In this document: positions 1-9,122 of the stretch, piece after piece | Layout of the letters: each line of letters begins with the position of its first letter | Position numbering within the stretch: position 1 is the first letter of the stretch | Position numbers and translations under genes: made by a program | From: an uncultured Clostridia bacterium | Lineage (GTDB): Bacteria; Bacillota; Clostridia; TANB77; CAG-508 | NCBI GenBank assembly: GCA_948896235.1 | Contig: CAQUUC010000001.1 | Location: forward strand, 248,001-312,000 | Length of the DNA stretch: 64,000 nucleotides | Reading direction: 5' to 3' | Notes under the pieces: generated by a model | What the model was told of the DNA's origin: nothing | The model's database searches: none | Seen by the model: the letters and a program-made list of their open reading frames with translations, nothing else

Positions 1-46
1 ATATTAAAAAAATAAAATTTATTTACAGTAAAATATAGGAGAAAAA

Positions 47-478
47 ATGAAGGAAAGATATAAGTTTATATGTGCTGTTTACTTATTACTAATGAAAGAA
101 AATAAAATACTATTATTAAAACGAGCAAATACTGGTTATGAAGATGGAAACTATAGTTTAGTGGCGGGGCATATGGATGGAAATGAAACAATTAAGCAAT
201 CGATGATTAGAGAAGCTAAAGAAGAAGCGGGAATAACAATAGAAGAAGAAAATATAGAAATAGCAACATTTTTACATAGAAAAACAGATCCAGAAAGATT
301 AGATTTTTTCTTAAAGTGTGATAAATGGAGTGGGGAAGTTATTAATAAAGAACCAAATAAATGTAGTGAATTAAATTGGTATGATATTAGTAATTTACCT
401 AGCAATATAATTCCATATGTTAAAAAAGCTATAGAGAATTACCAAAACAACATTATGTTTGACAATTTTGGTTGGTAA
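47..478 (+). CDS. Nudix hydrolase
   Basis: A 143-residue stand-alone Nudix protein. The Nudix box is complete: Gly41, Glu47 and the REAKEEAGI core at residues 55-63 fit GX5EX7REUXEEXGU, which binds the catalytic divalent metal. Family members hydrolyse nucleoside diphosphates linked to another group, often oxidised or non-canonical NTPs; the substrate cannot be told from sequence. A ribosome site (taggag) lies just before the ATG. It is followed by its own terminator and seems monocistronic. Confidence 0.9.
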   Translation: MKERYKFICAVYLLLMKENKILLLKRANTGYEDGNYSLVAGHMDGNETIKQSMIREAKEEAGITIEEENIEIATFLHRKTDPERLDFFLKCDKWSGEVINKEPNKCSELNWYDISNLPSNIIPYVKKAIENYQNNIMFDNFGW

Positions 479-487
479 CCAAAATAG

Positions 488-527
488 ATGCTGATATAAG
501 GCAGATGCTAAATGTCAGCATTTTTTA
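488..527 (+). terminator. Rho-independent terminator after the Nudix gene
   Basis: The arms atgctga and tcagcat form a hairpin followed by a run of T. It separates the Nudix gene from alr. Confidence 0.75.
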
Positions 528-576
528 TTAAATCTTAAGCATATTATAATAATATAGTTTGATGGAGGTAAATGTT

Positions 577-1662
577 ATGAGAGCTACGGTTATGGAAGTT
601 GATTTAAACGCATTTAGATATAATATAAATAGTATAAAACAAAAGATTGGAAATGGTATTGAGATAATGCCAATTATAAAAGCAAATGCTTATGGAACAT
701 ATATAAATACTAGATTAGATATATTAGAAGAATTTAATATTGTAGCGGTAGCAACTGTAGATGAAGGGGTTTTTATAAGAAAATTAGGTTATACAAAAGA
801 TATCTTTATATTAAACCAACCATATATAACAGAGATAGACGACATAATGGAGAACAATTTAATTGTTGGGATAAGTTCAAATAACTTCTTAAAAGCATTA
901 GGAAATGATGAAAGAGAGGTAAAAGTTCATATTGAAATAGGTACTGGAATGGGAAGAACAGGAATACGACCAAGTAGGATAGAAGAGTATGTAAAAGAAG
1001 TAGGACAATACAACAATATAATAATAGATGGTATATATACTCATTTATCTTCACCAGATATAGATGAAGAGTATACAAATAAACAGCTGGATTCATTTGA
1101 AAAAGCAGTAAATTATTGCAAAGAAAATTTAAGCCAAATAAGATATATTCATGCTTCAGCATCAAATGCAATTTTAAATTTCGATGAAGCAAAATACAAT
1201 TTAGTTAGACCAGGAATTATTATTTATGGATATGAATCTTCAAAAGGGGTATTAGAAAAGATACATTTAAAACCAGTATGTAAACTAAAATCAAAGATAA
1301 TACTACTTAAAACTGTAAAAGAAGGTACAAGTATTGGATATGGCAGAAGTTATATAACTAAAAGAGAAACAAAAGTAGCAACAATACCAATAGGATATGC
1401 AGATGGTTTTAAAAGATGTTTATCAAATGATTGGTATGTGTATATAAATGGAAATAAATGTCCTATAATAGGTAATATTTGTATGGATAGTTTTATGGCA
1501 GATGTAACTGAAATAGAAAATGTTAATGAAGGCGATGAAGTAATTATATGGGATAATGAGAATATAAAACTAGAAGAAATTGCACAAAAATGTGATACTA
1601 TAAATTACGAAATAATGAGTACAATATCTAGCAGAGTTCCAAGATACTTTGTAGGTGATTAA
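577..1662 (+). CDS. alr: Alanine racemase
   Basis: PLP-dependent enzyme interconverting L- and D-alanine for peptidoglycan. The N-terminal barrel carries the PLP lysine (Lys35, in IIKANAYG) and the second domain carries the catalytic tyrosine (Tyr255, in SIGYGRSY); NICMDSF and the terminal SSRVPR are also typical. I start at the ATG at 577 because a GGAGG site lies 8 bases upstream; an in-frame TTG at 559 is poorer. Length (361 residues) is normal. The residues after the lysine motif (GTYI rather than GHG) are slightly divergent, so another amino-acid racemase activity is possible. Confidence 0.9.
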   Translation: MRATVMEVDLNAFRYNINSIKQKIGNGIEIMPIIKANAYGTYINTRLDILEEFNIVAVATVDEGVFIRKLGYTKDIFILNQPYITEIDDIMENNLIVGISSNNFLKALGNDEREVKVHIEIGTGMGRTGIRPSRIEEYVKEVGQYNNIIIDGIYTHLSSPDIDEEYTNKQLDSFEKAVNYCKENLSQIRYIHASASNAILNFDEAKYNLVRPGIIIYGYESSKGVLEKIHLKPVCKLKSKIILLKTVKEGTSIGYGRSYITKRETKVATIPIGYADGFKRCLSNDWYVYINGNKCPIIGNICMDSFMADVTEIENVNEGDEVIIWDNENIKLEEIAQKCDTINYEIMSTISSRVPRYFVGD

Positions 1663-1682
1663 ATAGAGACAATAAACAATTA

Positions 1683-1720
1683 ATTAGGTATTAAATTAAT
1701 TTTAATACCTAATTTTATTA
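1683..1720 (+). terminator. Terminator after alr
   Basis: An inverted repeat with arms attaggtatta and taatacctaat is followed by a T-rich stretch. Confidence 0.7.
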
Positions 1721-1831
1721 TATAATAAAATTAAACATAAAAAGATATAAAGATATAAAGTAAAGACAATATTTAACTCTTGTGTTATAATGATGTAAAT
1801 TTATAAAGAATAAAAAGGATAGGGGGACATT

Positions 1832-2570
1832 ATGAAATATATTAATTCGAAGAAAATTGATAATATAAAATTAACAAAAGATAATTTTTATATTTTGATT
1901 GATTTTGATAGAACATTAACAAAAGGAAATAGTATAAGTGGATGGAGAGTATTGTATTATTCGGGTTTATTGGGTGATGATTTTACTAAGGAATATGATA
2001 AAATACATGATAAGCATTATGAAACATACGAATATAGGTTTAAAGCATATTTAGATTTATTACATGAAAAAAATTTAGATAACGAAATTATAAAAGCAGC
2101 AGTAAGAAAAACAAATTTGCAACTTCGTGGTGGAGCAAAAGAATTTTTTAGACAAAATGAAAAAATATAATATACCAGTGATAATAATTTCTTGTAGTCT
2201 AAAAAATGTAATTAAAGAGTATCTACAATATAATAATTGTTACTATGATAACATTTCTATATATTCTAATAATTGTGCTATAGATGGAAATGTAGAAAAT
2301 GATATTTATAATGTTACACCTTATAATAAAAACCAAATTACATTTTCAAAAGAATTAAATGATATAATTACAACAAAAGATTTTGCTTTGTTATTTGGAG
2401 ATATACTAGATGATGTAAATATGGTAACAAAAGATAAACTAGAAAAAACTATAACAGTAGGATTTTTAGATCAAAAAATAGAAGAGAATTTAGACCTGTA
2501 TAAGTCTACGTTTGATATTGTATTGACTGACAATGCTAGTTTTAAAGAAATAGAAGATATAATAGAGTAA
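1832..2570 (+). pseudogene. HAD-superfamily phosphatase, frameshifted
   Basis: Two overlapping reading frames form one HAD phosphatase. The first (from 1832) carries motif I, DFDRTLT (nucleophile Asp24, acid Asp26). The second carries IIISCS (motif II) and GDILDDVNM (the metal-binding motif). The overall layout resembles pyrimidine 5'-nucleotidases of the UMPH-1 type, but the substrate is uncertain. The frames join perfectly if one T is removed from the run of six at 2144-2149. This is a homopolymer +1 lesion and contains no CGG, so it differs from the frameshifts at rseP, polC, mutS and ffh. It may be real inactivation, slippage-corrected expression or a sequencing error. Confidence 0.7.
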
Positions 2571-2647
2571 AATAATAAAAAGAAAGAGAGATTTAATATA
2601 ATATAAAGTGTGAAGTAACAAAAAATATATGAAAGGATTACTTATAA

Positions 2648-3175
2648 ATGATAGATATAATGCTTGCCAATAAAGAAGACTTTGATACTATATTGCAAAT
2701 CAAACAGAACATTTGGGAAAATATGATAAATAAGGAATGGTATGAAATAGAAGAAACAGATAAAGAATATCTAAATTCACTTATCGAAAATGGAGGAATA
2801 ATTTTAAAAGCAGTATCAAATGGTAAGATAGTTGGATTTTTAACTGTTTCTAGATATCTTATGCCAGATGAAGAATTAGTAAAAATATTAAGAATTTCAA
2901 GAGGATTAAATGAATGTATAGAGATGGACAATGTTGGTGTTGTTGAAGAATATAGAGGACAACATATACAGCAAAGAATGATTTTAGAAGCTGAAAAAAT
3001 ATTGTTAAGTAAAGATAAAATAAAATATTCTTATACTACAGTTCATCCTGATAATTTAGCTAGTTTAAAAAGCTTTACAAATTTAGGATATAAAATAATT
3101 TTAAAAACTAAAATGTATAATGGAAAAGACAGAATGATATTATGCAAAGAATTTATTACTAATGCTAATATGTAA
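2648..3175 (+). CDS. GNAT-family N-acetyltransferase
   Basis: A 175-residue acyl-CoA-dependent acetyltransferase. Motif A, which binds the CoA pyrophosphate, is at residues 97-112 (VGVVEEYRGQHIQ), followed by a helix, and a C-terminal NLASLKSFTNLGY segment typical of motif B. The substrate is unknown. It stands alone between the HAD pseudogene and apt; it starts with ATG behind a weak aaagga site. Confidence 0.85.
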   Translation: MIDIMLANKEDFDTILQIKQNIWENMINKEWYEIEETDKEYLNSLIENGGIILKAVSNGKIVGFLTVSRYLMPDEELVKILRISRGLNECIEMDNVGVVEEYRGQHIQQRMILEAEKILLSKDKIKYSYTTVHPDNLASLKSFTNLGYKIILKTKMYNGKDRMILCKEFITNANM

Positions 3176-3297
3176 ATATATAGTTGTAAAATGTCAAATA
3201 AAGTGGTATACTGTAAACATAAAGTGTATTAAAAACATAAAGGGTATATTTTGCGTAATTGATATCTACAGAAATTTAGAAAAATGGAGGTATTAAG

Positions 3298-3822
3298 ATG
3301 CATTTATTAAAACAATGTGTAAGAAGTATTCCAAACTTTCCAAAAGAGGGCATTAACTTTAGGGATATTACAACTATTCTCCAAGAGCCTAAGGCTTTTC
3401 GTATGGCTATAAATAGCATACAGGAATGTTTGATGGGTGTGGAGTTCGATGTTGTTGTAGCCCCTGAAGCGAGAGGCTTTATTTTGGGAACACCTATTGC
3501 ATACAATATGAGCAAATCTTTCGTGCCTGTACGCAAGAAAGGAAAACTTCCTGCAGAAACAATTCAGGAAGAATATGCTCTTGAGTATGGAACGGCAATA
3601 CTTGAAGTCCATAAGGATGCAATCAGTAAAGGACAAAAGGTTGTTATTGTTGATGACCTTCTTGCTACTGGCGGGACTTTACAGGCGATTATCAACCTTG
3701 TGGAAAAACTTGGAGGCGAAGTGGTAAAAATTTGCTGTTTAATTGAATTACCGGAATTAAACGGCAGAAACAATTTGAAAGGTTATGATGTAAGTTCTGT
3801 CATAACTTTTGACGGCGAGTAA
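3298..3822 (+). CDS. apt: Adenine phosphoribosyltransferase
   Basis: Purine salvage enzyme: adenine plus PRPP gives AMP and pyrophosphate. It has the N-terminal IPNFPKEGINFRDIT segment, APEARGF near residue 55 and the PRPP loop VVIVDDLLATGGT at residues 115-127. A GGAGG site precedes the ATG. Codon use is visibly richer in G and C (GGC, CTT, CCT, GTG codons) than in its neighbours, and a strong GC-containing terminator follows, which suggests acquisition by transfer. Confidence 0.93.
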   Translation: MHLLKQCVRSIPNFPKEGINFRDITTILQEPKAFRMAINSIQECLMGVEFDVVVAPEARGFILGTPIAYNMSKSFVPVRKKGKLPAETIQEEYALEYGTAILEVHKDAISKGQKVVIVDDLLATGGTLQAIINLVEKLGGEVVKICCLIELPELNGRNNLKGYDVSSVITFDGE

Positions 3823-3856
3823 CATTGCCAAAAGTTGCACAAAGTATACTCTTTGA

Positions 3857-3892
3857 AAGAGGATCTAATCGTAATGATTAGGTCCTCTTTTC
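3857..3892 (+). terminator. Terminator after apt
   Basis: Arms agaggatctaatc and gattaggtcctct form a strong hairpin followed by T residues. Confidence 0.85.
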
Positions 3893-4057
3893 ATATGTAA
3901 AGAGTATTTACAAAAAAACATTTTTATATAAAAAAGTGAGAAAAATAAAGATAGAATGATTAGAATGAAATTAAAGAACAAAAAACAGAAGAATATATAT
4001 TTGAAAGAAATAGATAAAATGTGTTAATATAAAAATGTAATAAAAATAGTTTAATAA

Positions 4058-4256
4058 ATTCCCTGCGTAGTACGACAAGCAAGATATTTTAGAACCTACA
4101 AGTTTCGGAATTGGGAGCTGATCTCTAGATATGGCGTGTATGCTTACTCTCTAATATAGAATGTAAGAAACCCAGGAGTATTTAGGTAGGCACCCACCTG
4201 TGTTAGTACAGGTCCGTAAAATCTCTTGATAATGACGGCTAGAGCGGGGCATTTTG
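4058..4256 (+). ncRNA. ssrS: 6S RNA
   Basis: A 200-base non-coding block, much richer in GC than its surroundings, with no reading frame. Its 5' end (ttccctgcg) pairs with its 3' end (gcggggc), giving the long closing stem of 6S RNA. Internal segments such as ggaattgggagctg, taagaaacccagg and gtaggcacccacctgtg match my recollection of clostridial 6S RNAs. 6S RNA mimics an open promoter and binds housekeeping RNA polymerase in stationary phase. The identification rests on memory of the family and pairing of the ends; a covariance-model search would settle it. Confidence 0.78.
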
Positions 4257-4299
4257 TTTTATATAGAAAAATCAATTAAAAATTAGAAATAATCCTTGA

Positions 4300-4353
4300 A
4301 TTAACTCCTTGTAAATATTATAATCTATATATAATATTTATAAGGAGTTAATT
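4300..4353 (+). promoter_or_regulatory. Long hairpin covering the ribosome site of the methyltransferase gene
   Basis: Two 23-base arms (4300-4322 and 4331-4353) are complementary apart from one G-U wobble, with an 8-base loop. The right arm contains the aaggag ribosome site and ends one base before the ATG at 4355. The matching ctcctt in the left arm would sequester it. No T-run follows, so this is not a terminator. It looks like translational control in cis (thermometer, protein- or processing-dependent). Confidence 0.6.
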
Positions 4354-4354
4354 A

Positions 4355-4960
4355 ATGAATAAAGAAGCATTAAAGAAAATAAAACAAAAAGCGTTAGAAG
4401 AACATATACCTATTATAATGGATGACACATTAGAAACATTAGATAAAATATTAAAAAGTATGAATTTAAATAAAGTTTTGGAAATAGGAACTGCTGTGGG
4501 ATATTCTGCTATATGTTTTACAGAGTTTTTAAGCGAAGATGGAAGGATAGATACGATAGAACGTGATGAAGAAAGAGTAATTGAGGCGAGAAAAAACATA
4601 AAAAAGGCAGAGGTGGAAGAGAAGATTAATATACACTTGGGAGATGCGGTAGATATACTTCCTACATTTAAAGATAAATATGATATGATATTTATTGATG
4701 CTGCTAAAGGTAAGTATCCATTTTTCTTGGAACATGCATTAAGATTAATTAATGATGGAGGAATAATTGTAGCAGATAATGTGTTATATAAAGGATATGT
4801 TATGAGTGATTATAATAAACACAAACAAAGAACTGCTGTAAGAAACTTACGCGAATTTATAAAGGAAATTAATGAAAATCCACTTCTTGAAACCGAAATT
4901 TTAGAAGTGGGAGATGGACTTAGTATAAGTAAAATAAATAAGAGTAACAGAAGGACTTAA
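4355..4960 (+). CDS. SAM-dependent O-methyltransferase (TrmR/YrrM-like)
   Basis: A class I methyltransferase of the O-methyltransferase 3 family, 201 residues. The SAM-binding motif VLEIGTAVGYSA is at residues 41-52, the acidic motif IDTIERDEER follows, and FIDAAKGKY and IIVADNVLYKG complete the fold. Members such as TrmR methylate 5-hydroxyuridine at tRNA position 34, while others act on catechols; tRNA modification is the likelier bacterial role. Its ribosome site is buried in a 23-bp hairpin, which is unusual. Confidence 0.8.
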   Translation: MNKEALKKIKQKALEEHIPIIMDDTLETLDKILKSMNLNKVLEIGTAVGYSAICFTEFLSEDGRIDTIERDEERVIEARKNIKKAEVEEKINIHLGDAVDILPTFKDKYDMIFIDAAKGKYPFFLEHALRLINDGGIIVADNVLYKGYVMSDYNKHKQRTAVRNLREFIKEINENPLLETEILEVGDGLSISKINKSNRRT

Positions 4961-4962
4961 AA

Positions 4963-6177
4963 TTAAATTTCAAGTCCTTCTTTAGTATCTTCTATACCAC
5001 TATGTATTTCGTGATATTGTTTATAAAAATCTTCAAGACTAATACCAAAACTTTTTTGTACAGAATAATCTATATCATGAATCTCATATGAATAATTTGG
5101 CTTACCTCTTAATATCTTTCTAGAATATGTAATAAAAGTTGGAAGCTTACTTAAAGAATTTTCATCCATTCTATTAGATTTATATACATCATGCCCAAAA
5201 GTTGAGCTGTATTCAGCAATATTATGCATATGAATAGTTCGTATTTGGTTTTCAAAAAATATATTATAAGGTCTATAATAATAACTTTGATGTAATGATT
5301 GGTAACAAGGTAAAAAAGGACCTCTTGCTATGTTAATACTATCTTTATCATCTATTCTGTGATACTTCAATCTTTTTATTAGAATGTCTGGAGATGCATT
5401 AGCTAAAGTATCCTTTAAACCAGATATAGAATATTTAAGTTTTTTGGGATGTTTTACATAGTCCTTGTCTCTATTTTCAAGATGTTCAAAATCACTATTT
5501 TCTTCATAAAATTGTGACAATTCATTTTGGATATCATAAAGAAGATTATCTAATGTAGATCTATCACTTTTTACTATTTTTGCACCATTTATAGGAAGGT
5601 AGCTGCCACTTTCAGTTATAACATATATCCTATTGTTCATATCAACAATGTTATCACTAGTAACTGAAATACTGTCACCATTAGAAAATTGTATTATATC
5701 GCCTTCATTTAATTTGTAAGTTTTTCTATCATCATCTTGAGAACCTGTTACAAATTGATATTCTTTTCTATTTTTCTTTTCGTTAGTTATGGAAAATGAA
5801 TCATTAACATCATATGATACAGAATTCAAAATAATTCTAAATGCAAATGTATCATATACTAAACTGCGTGAATGAGTGCTAGAATCAAGAAATTTACCAT
5901 CAATATGTTCTTTTATTATTTTATTAAAATAAGAATATTCACTCTTTAATCTTCCTTCAAAAGTAAAATCTAAATTAGGAAATTTAGTACATAAAAAAAT
6001 AAAATCTTTAAGTTTTAATTTTGCCATAAGTGGAAGTAAAATTTTAGAAGCTTTGTTATAATCTTCAATATATTTACCATAATCTATATTTATTGAAGGA
6101 TCAAATTCATGTATTTGTTTAGCAGATTTTATAAATCTTTTTACACAACTATCTTCTATATATTTAATTGAATCCAT
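4963..6177 (-). CDS. Divergent RelA/SpoT-domain (nucleotidyltransferase) protein
   Basis: A 404-residue protein with split RelA/SpoT synthetase motifs: FEGRLKSEYSYFNK at 73-86, DTFAFRI at 109-115, then, after about 170 extra residues, CYQSLHQ at 291-297 and ENQIRTIHMHNIAEY at 309-323. The ENQIRT and HNIAEY residues match the (p)ppGpp synthetase consensus. No HD hydrolase, TGS or ACT domain is visible. The middle insert (about 125-285) includes a beta-rich stretch. It probably transfers pyrophosphate or AMP to a nucleotide or RNA, but the insert makes the substrate unclear. It reads toward the methyltransferase gene, with only two bases between the stop codons. Confidence 0.7.
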   Translation of the reverse strand: MDSIKYIEDSCVKRFIKSAKQIHEFDPSINIDYGKYIEDYNKASKILLPLMAKLKLKDFIFLCTKFPNLDFTFEGRLKSEYSYFNKIIKEHIDGKFLDSSTHSRSLVYDTFAFRIILNSVSYDVNDSFSITNEKKNRKEYQFVTGSQDDDRKTYKLNEGDIIQFSNGDSISVTSDNIVDMNNRIYVITESGSYLPINGAKIVKSDRSTLDNLLYDIQNELSQFYEENSDFEHLENRDKDYVKHPKKLKYSISGLKDTLANASPDILIKRLKYHRIDDKDSINIARGPFLPCYQSLHQSYYYRPYNIFFENQIRTIHMHNIAEYSSTFGHDVYKSNRMDENSLSKLPTFITYSRKILRGKPNYSYEIHDIDYSVQKSFGISLEDFYKQYHEIHSGIEDTKEGLEI

Positions 6178-6230
6178 AAAAATCTCCTCATATTTCAGTA
6201 TTTACAGAAAGTATAACATAAATACACATA

Positions 6231-6256
6231 AAAGTCTAGAAAATATCTAGACTTTT
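6231..6256. terminator. Hairpin between two minus-strand genes
   Basis: The arms aaagtctaga and tctagactttt form a hairpin with T-rich flanks, between the membrane gene (ending at 6295) and the RelA/SpoT-like gene. Confidence 0.6.
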
Positions 6257-6294
6257 ATATAAGTATTGAATTTTAAAATTAAAGGAGCATTTGT

Positions 6295-6846
6295 TTAAAT
6301 TAAATATTTTATGCTTGATAAAACAGTATCTATAAATACTATACCTATAGCAAATCTAATAGAATAAACTTGAAGCCAATTTGGTATTTTATTTAATATT
6401 TTTTTAACTTTTTTCTCAATAAAAGGATGTATATGATTAATAAATATAATAGCAATAATTCCCCAAGCAAAAGCGAAAAATAGACTTATTCTCCCATTTA
6501 AATTCATAAAATCATTTGTGTAATCCCACCATTTAGCACAAAATAAAGCATCTAAAGCATATCCAACAATATATTCAAAAATTGAAAATACTATACTAGA
6601 GTAAAAGAATAATTTAAGTGAATTTGATTTATATTTCTTTAAACTACTAATTAAAATAATTGCACCCCAGCCATAGATAGGGCAAAGTGGACCAAATAAA
6701 AAACCTCTTTTAACAAAATGTCCTAGAGTAGATACAGCATAAAATGTTTCTAACAACCAACCAATAAAGGCATATATTAGAAAATATAGTAATATGTAAT
6801 TTATAGATGTTTGTTTTGTTATTGGTGCTTTTTCTTTTTTATTCAT
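6295..6846 (-). CDS. CmpB-type integral membrane protein (putative ABC-transporter type IV)
   Basis: About 183 residues with four or five hydrophobic segments. The conserved FIGWLLETFY...FVKRGFLFGPLCPIYGWG block marks the family annotated as putative ABC-transporter type IV / CmpB, whose function is not established. I start at the codon ending at 6846 because an excellent GGAGGGG site precedes it on the minus strand; the open frame extends further upstream but without a ribosome site. Confidence 0.75.
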   Translation of the reverse strand: MNKKEKAPITKQTSINYILLYFLIYAFIGWLLETFYAVSTLGHFVKRGFLFGPLCPIYGWGAIILISSLKKYKSNSLKLFFYSSIVFSIFEYIVGYALDALFCAKWWDYTNDFMNLNGRISLFFAFAWGIIAIIFINHIHPFIEKKVKKILNKIPNWLQVYSIRFAIGIVFIDTVLSSIKYLI

Positions 6847-7074
6847 TTTCGTATCCCCTCCAATAATAGTAATAATATCAAAACAGAAACAAATTGTAAA
6901 TAATAATAATAAAATAAGTAATACACTTTTTCTTAGTGAATCTATATAAATTATATAAAGTAGTTTAAACATTAATAATATTTTTAAGAAATTATTAAAA
7001 AAGTAGTGCAAAAATCTATTTATATATGATAGAATATGGAATGTAAAAAATAAACCAAGGAGAGTGTATTAAAA

Positions 7075-7782
7075 GTGGAAGACATTAAATATAAAAGAGT
7101 CTTATTGAAACTAAGTGGAGAAGCATTAGCGGGAGATAGAAAAACTGGTATTGATGCAGAAACAGTAGGAAATATTTGCGATCAAGTAAAAGTGTTAGCA
7201 GATTTAGGAGTAGAAGTTGGAATAGTTGTTGGAGGTGGAAACTTCTGGAGAGGAAAATATGGACATCAAATGGAAAGAACAACATCAGATTATATGGGGA
7301 TGCTTGCAACTACAATGAATGGATTAGCTCTTCAAGATGCACTTGAAGCAAGAGGATTAAAAACAAGAGTTCAAACAGCAATTGAGATGAGACAAATTGC
7401 TGAACCATATATTCGTAGAAAAGCAGTAAAACATTTAGAAAGAGGAAGAGTTGTTATTTTTGCATGTGGAACAGGTAATCCTTATTTTTCTACTGATACA
7501 GGAGCAGCACTTCGTGCAGCAGAAATAAATGCTGAAGTTATTTTACTTGCAAAGACAATTGATGGTGTATATTCAGCAGATCCAAAAGTGGATCCAAATG
7601 CTGTGAAATATGATGAAATTTCATATACAGATATTCTAACAAAAGATTTAAAAGTAATGGATTCAACAGCAACAGCCTTATGTAGAGATAATCAAATTCC
7701 ATTAATGGTATTAGGAATAGATAAACCGGAAAATATGGTTAAGATAGTAAAGGGCGAAAATATAGGTACAATTGTAAAATAA
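7075..7782 (+). CDS. pyrH: UMP kinase
   Basis: Phosphorylates UMP to UDP; first gene of the conserved pyrH-frr-uppS-cdsA-rseP cluster. It shows KLSGEAL at residues 12-18, the nucleotide-binding GGGNFWRG near 53-60, FACGTGNPYFSTDT and the DGVYSADPK motif. The start is GTG behind an aaggag site. Length (235) is normal. Confidence 0.96.
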   Translation: MEDIKYKRVLLKLSGEALAGDRKTGIDAETVGNICDQVKVLADLGVEVGIVVGGGNFWRGKYGHQMERTTSDYMGMLATTMNGLALQDALEARGLKTRVQTAIEMRQIAEPYIRRKAVKHLERGRVVIFACGTGNPYFSTDTGAALRAAEINAEVILLAKTIDGVYSADPKVDPNAVKYDEISYTDILTKDLKVMDSTATALCRDNQIPLMVLGIDKPENMVKIVKGENIGTIVK

Positions 7783-7798
7783 GAAAGGAAGATATATT

Positions 7799-8347
7799 AT
7801 GGATTATAAAAGTATTGAAGAAAAAATGGAAAAAACAATTAGCGTTTTTAGTGAAAATTTAGCAGAAGTTAGAGCAGGACGTGCAAATCCTGCAATTTTA
7901 AATAAAGTTAAAATTGATTATTATGGAACACCAACACCTATTAATCAAGTAGCAGGAATATCAGTTCCAGAAGCAAGACTTATAGTAATTCAACCATGGG
8001 ATGCAAGCATATTAAAAGAAATAGAAAGAGCAATCTTAACATCAGATATTGGAATTAACCCAAATAATGATGGTAAAGTAATACGTTTGGCTTTTCCAGA
8101 ATTAAATGAAGAAAGAAGAAAAGAATTAGTAAAAGATATTAGAAAAACAGCAGAAGAAGCTAAAGTTGCTGTAAGAAGTATTCGTAGAGATGGAATTGAC
8201 GAATTCAAGAAAAAACAAAAAGATGCTGAAATTACAGAAGATGATTTACATACAGCAGAAGAACAAATACAAAAAATAACAGATAAAAAAATAGAAGAAA
8301 TAGATTCTATTTTAGCAAACAAAGAAAAAGAAATTATGAGTATTTAA
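7799..8347 (+). CDS. frr: Ribosome-recycling factor
   Basis: Splits post-termination ribosomes with EF-G. The 182-residue sequence has the conserved VRAGRANPAIL, YYGTPTPINQ and the C-terminal three-helix region with VRSIRRDGIDEFKK. It follows pyrH by 16 bases with an aaggaag ribosome site, clearly in one operon. Confidence 0.96.
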   Translation: MDYKSIEEKMEKTISVFSENLAEVRAGRANPAILNKVKIDYYGTPTPINQVAGISVPEARLIVIQPWDASILKEIERAILTSDIGINPNNDGKVIRLAFPELNEERRKELVKDIRKTAEEAKVAVRSIRRDGIDEFKKKQKDAEITEDDLHTAEEQIQKITDKKIEEIDSILANKEKEIMSI

Positions 8348-8356
8348 GGAGAATAA

Positions 8357-9076
8357 ATGACTTTACAAGATATTGATATAAATAGATTACCTGAGCATAT
8401 TGCTATAATTATGGATGGAAATAGAACTTGGGCAAAAGAAAAAGGACTAGATGCAAAACTTGGACATAAAGAAGGGGCAAAAACATTAGAAAAAATTGTT
8501 AGATATTCAAATAAAATAGGAATAAAGCATCTTACAGTATATGCTTTTTCTACTGAAAATTGGAATAGAACGAAAGAAGAGGTAGGAGCATTAATGCTCC
8601 TTCTTGGAAATTACTTAGACGATTTTTCAAAAAGAGCAGATACAGAAAATGTAAAAATACAAATTCTTGGTGATGTTTCTGCATTATCTTCAAACTTACA
8701 AAATAGTATAAATAAGGCGATTGAAAGAACAAAAAATAATACAGGAGTAGTATTCAATGTGGCTTTTAATTATGGAGGAAGAGCAGAGCTTGTTATGGCA
8801 ACAAAAAAAATAGCAAAATTAATACAAAATAAAGAAATATCTATAGAAGATATTACAGAAGAAACAATAACAAATAATTTGTATACAAGTGGTCAACCTG
8901 ATCCAGAATTGTTAATAAGAACAAGTGGGCAAATAAGAACAAGTGGATTTTTACCATGGCAAACAATATATTCTGAATTTGTTTTTGTAAAAAAGAATTG
9001 GCCTGATTTTACAGAAGAAGATTTATTAGAAACAATAAAAGAATATCAAACCAGAACAATTAAAAAGGGAAAATAA
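8357..9076 (+). CDS. uppS: Isoprenyl (undecaprenyl) diphosphate synthase
   Basis: cis-Prenyltransferase making the C55 lipid carrier for cell-wall and capsule sugars. It carries IAIIMDGNRTWA near residues 16-27 (catalytic Asp), the GHKEGAK motif, VYAFSTENW and the C-terminal PDPELLIRTSG. The family usually has MDGNGRWA, so the residue after Asn is missing or changed here. It is 9 bases from frr. Confidence 0.93.
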   Translation: MTLQDIDINRLPEHIAIIMDGNRTWAKEKGLDAKLGHKEGAKTLEKIVRYSNKIGIKHLTVYAFSTENWNRTKEEVGALMLLLGNYLDDFSKRADTENVKIQILGDVSALSSNLQNSINKAIERTKNNTGVVFNVAFNYGGRAELVMATKKIAKLIQNKEISIEDITEETITNNLYTSGQPDPELLIRTSGQIRTSGFLPWQTIYSEFVFVKKNWPDFTEEDLLETIKEYQTRTIKKGK

Positions 9077-9122
9077 AGTTTCAAACAAAATATTATTTTA
9101 TAAGAAGCGAAAGGTAGGAACT

